From assembly GCA_028023455.1 (NCBI GenBank), contig JAQFVV010006706.1:126001-190000 (forward strand): DNA of 64,000 bases. Direction: 5' to 3'. The translations under genes were made by a program, and so were the position numbers. This DNA comes from Epiperipatus broadwayi (Eukaryota; Onychophora; Udeonychophora; Euonychophora; Peripatidae). Shown here one piece after another: positions 63,190 through 64,000 of the stretch. Each line of letters starts with the position of its first letter. Positions within the stretch are counted from its first letter, which is position 1. The notes below the pieces were generated by a model. That model was not told the origin of the DNA. It made no database searches and worked only from the letters and a program-made list of their open reading frames with translations.

Positions 63190-63886
63190 CAAGTCTTTAT
63201 TTAATAATTTAATTAGTGCATTCTAGCTATGAAATATAGTGGTGGGATTACTTTCTACAGATCTATTTGATAAAAAAAAATCATGTTGAGCAGAAGTTAA
63301 ATAATTACTGACATTCTCTATGATTTTATTATATATACATCTTTCAAATACTGTAGCCGCAATATGTAAGAACGAAATAAGTCGAAAATTATTTATACAA
63401 TTTGTAGAACCATTTTTGTGAATTAAAACAACTTTAACATATTTGAGAACCTCAAAAAATTGCAGTTATATATAGAACAATGTAGAATATAGCATAATGA
63501 GTTGGCAATAAACTTGCTCAACCCTTATAAATAAAAAGAGGTATATTATCTGGGCCCAAACTAGTGTGAATTTAAGCTTTTTTATTGATACTAAAATGAC
63601 TATGCTATTACAACCTTCAATTGATATTTTGTGGTAACATTTCTCTGAAAATACAGAAGGCTTTGATTCATTATTAACATTCCTATATAGATAAGCAAAG
63701 AATGTGGATAACTCTAAAGCAGAAAACAAAAAATTACAAGCAGTTCCACAATTTTTATAACCAATTCCAGAATCTTTAATGAAATACCAGGATTGTCTAG
63801 GATTTATAAAAAAAAAAAAAATCTTCATATTGTTTATATGATTAAGAAACTTTTTTCTATATAAAATCTTTGTCAATCTTCTATAA
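63190..63886 (-). pseudogene. Jockey/CR1-like LINE relic: start of reverse transcriptase
   Basis: The minus frame at 63876-63466 reads NPRQSWYFIKDSGIGYKNCG, then FFAYLYRNVNNE, matching the linker that precedes the RT in jockey/CR1-type LINEs ('NP..FW.FI'). Near 63570 a frameshift gives GPDNIPLFIYKG, the remnant of the 'KAPGPDxIP' box. Further down, another frame reads YVKVVLIHKNGSTNCINNFR, LISFLHIAATVFERCIYNKI and SAQHDFFLSNRSVES, the RT motifs 1-2 with 'NYRPISLL' and 'QHGFxxxRS'. No motif A or C is seen, so it is both decayed and cut off at about 63190. It is a different clade from the RTE and L1/Tx1-like copies. Confidence 0.7.
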
Positions 63887-63930
63887 TTGATGATGATAGT
63901 GATGATGATGATGATGATAATAATAATAAT
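63887..63930. repeat. (GAT)n-(AAT)n microsatellite
   Basis: GAT units with one interruption pass into AAT units, as in the array at 19065. Confidence 0.9.
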
Positions 63931-64000
63931 TATAATGTTGATTCAAATTTTAAAAAAAATTTTGCTGATAACATTGTATCAAAGCCATGATTTGGATAAT

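Overview
This window is a very AT-rich (by eye well above 70% A+T) stretch of a multicellular animal nuclear genome, almost certainly an invertebrate. The evidence is indirect: long (TA)n and (AAT)n arrays, tRNA-derived SINEs, 5'-truncated LINEs with target-site duplications, a Penelope-like element with a GIY-YIG domain, and many foldback elements. There are no operons, no Shine-Dalgarno sites and no long intact ORFs. I cannot name the species.

No complete cellular gene is visible. Nearly all recognisable coding sequence is dead retroelement. From left to right: a decayed RTE-type endonuclease/reverse-transcriptase relic (about 320-1850, +); a Penelope-like relic (about 14.7-16.4 kb, +); a small reverse-transcriptase scrap (23.15 kb, +); a LINE C-terminal relic (24.6-25.2 kb, -); the best-preserved reading frame, a 316-residue L1/Tx1-like LINE C-terminus (39.55-40.50 kb, -); a 5'-truncated RTE copy with a 12-bp target-site duplication (41.97-43.51 kb, -); a second L1/Tx1-like C-terminal scrap (43.66-44.16 kb, +); a second 5'-truncated RTE copy with a 9-bp duplication (53.64-54.20 kb, -); and a jockey/CR1-like LINE relic (63.2-63.9 kb, -).

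Between them lie at least five families of foldback elements with long inverted arms: family A (near 4.65-5.97, 16.65-17.00, 49.04-49.32 and 54.81-55.01 kb), family B (3.73, 21.07, 31.16 and 59.64 kb), a related pair C/E (55.19-55.89 and 57.44-57.74 kb), a near-perfect palindrome (24.2-24.44 kb), and a pair of arms carrying a hammerhead-ribozyme-like core (61.80-62.18 kb). Five tRNA-derived SINEs occur at 8.2, 28.6, 32.75, 56.8 and 58.5 kb. The one at 8.2 kb has a clean 16-bp target-site duplication and sits inside an older foldback.

Three short stretches look like cellular coding sequence rather than transposon, and are the places I would check first: an 81-codon open frame with immunoglobulin-like motifs near 50.2-50.7 kb (+, with stops upstream); a 68-codon exon-like frame preceded by a 3' splice-site-like AG at 52.44-52.65 kb (+); and a 30-codon CpG-bearing ORF at 33.01-33.11 kb (-) with an RFX X-box-like palindrome about 280 bp upstream. 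If a real gene crosses this window, most of the sequence is probably its introns or intergenic DNA.
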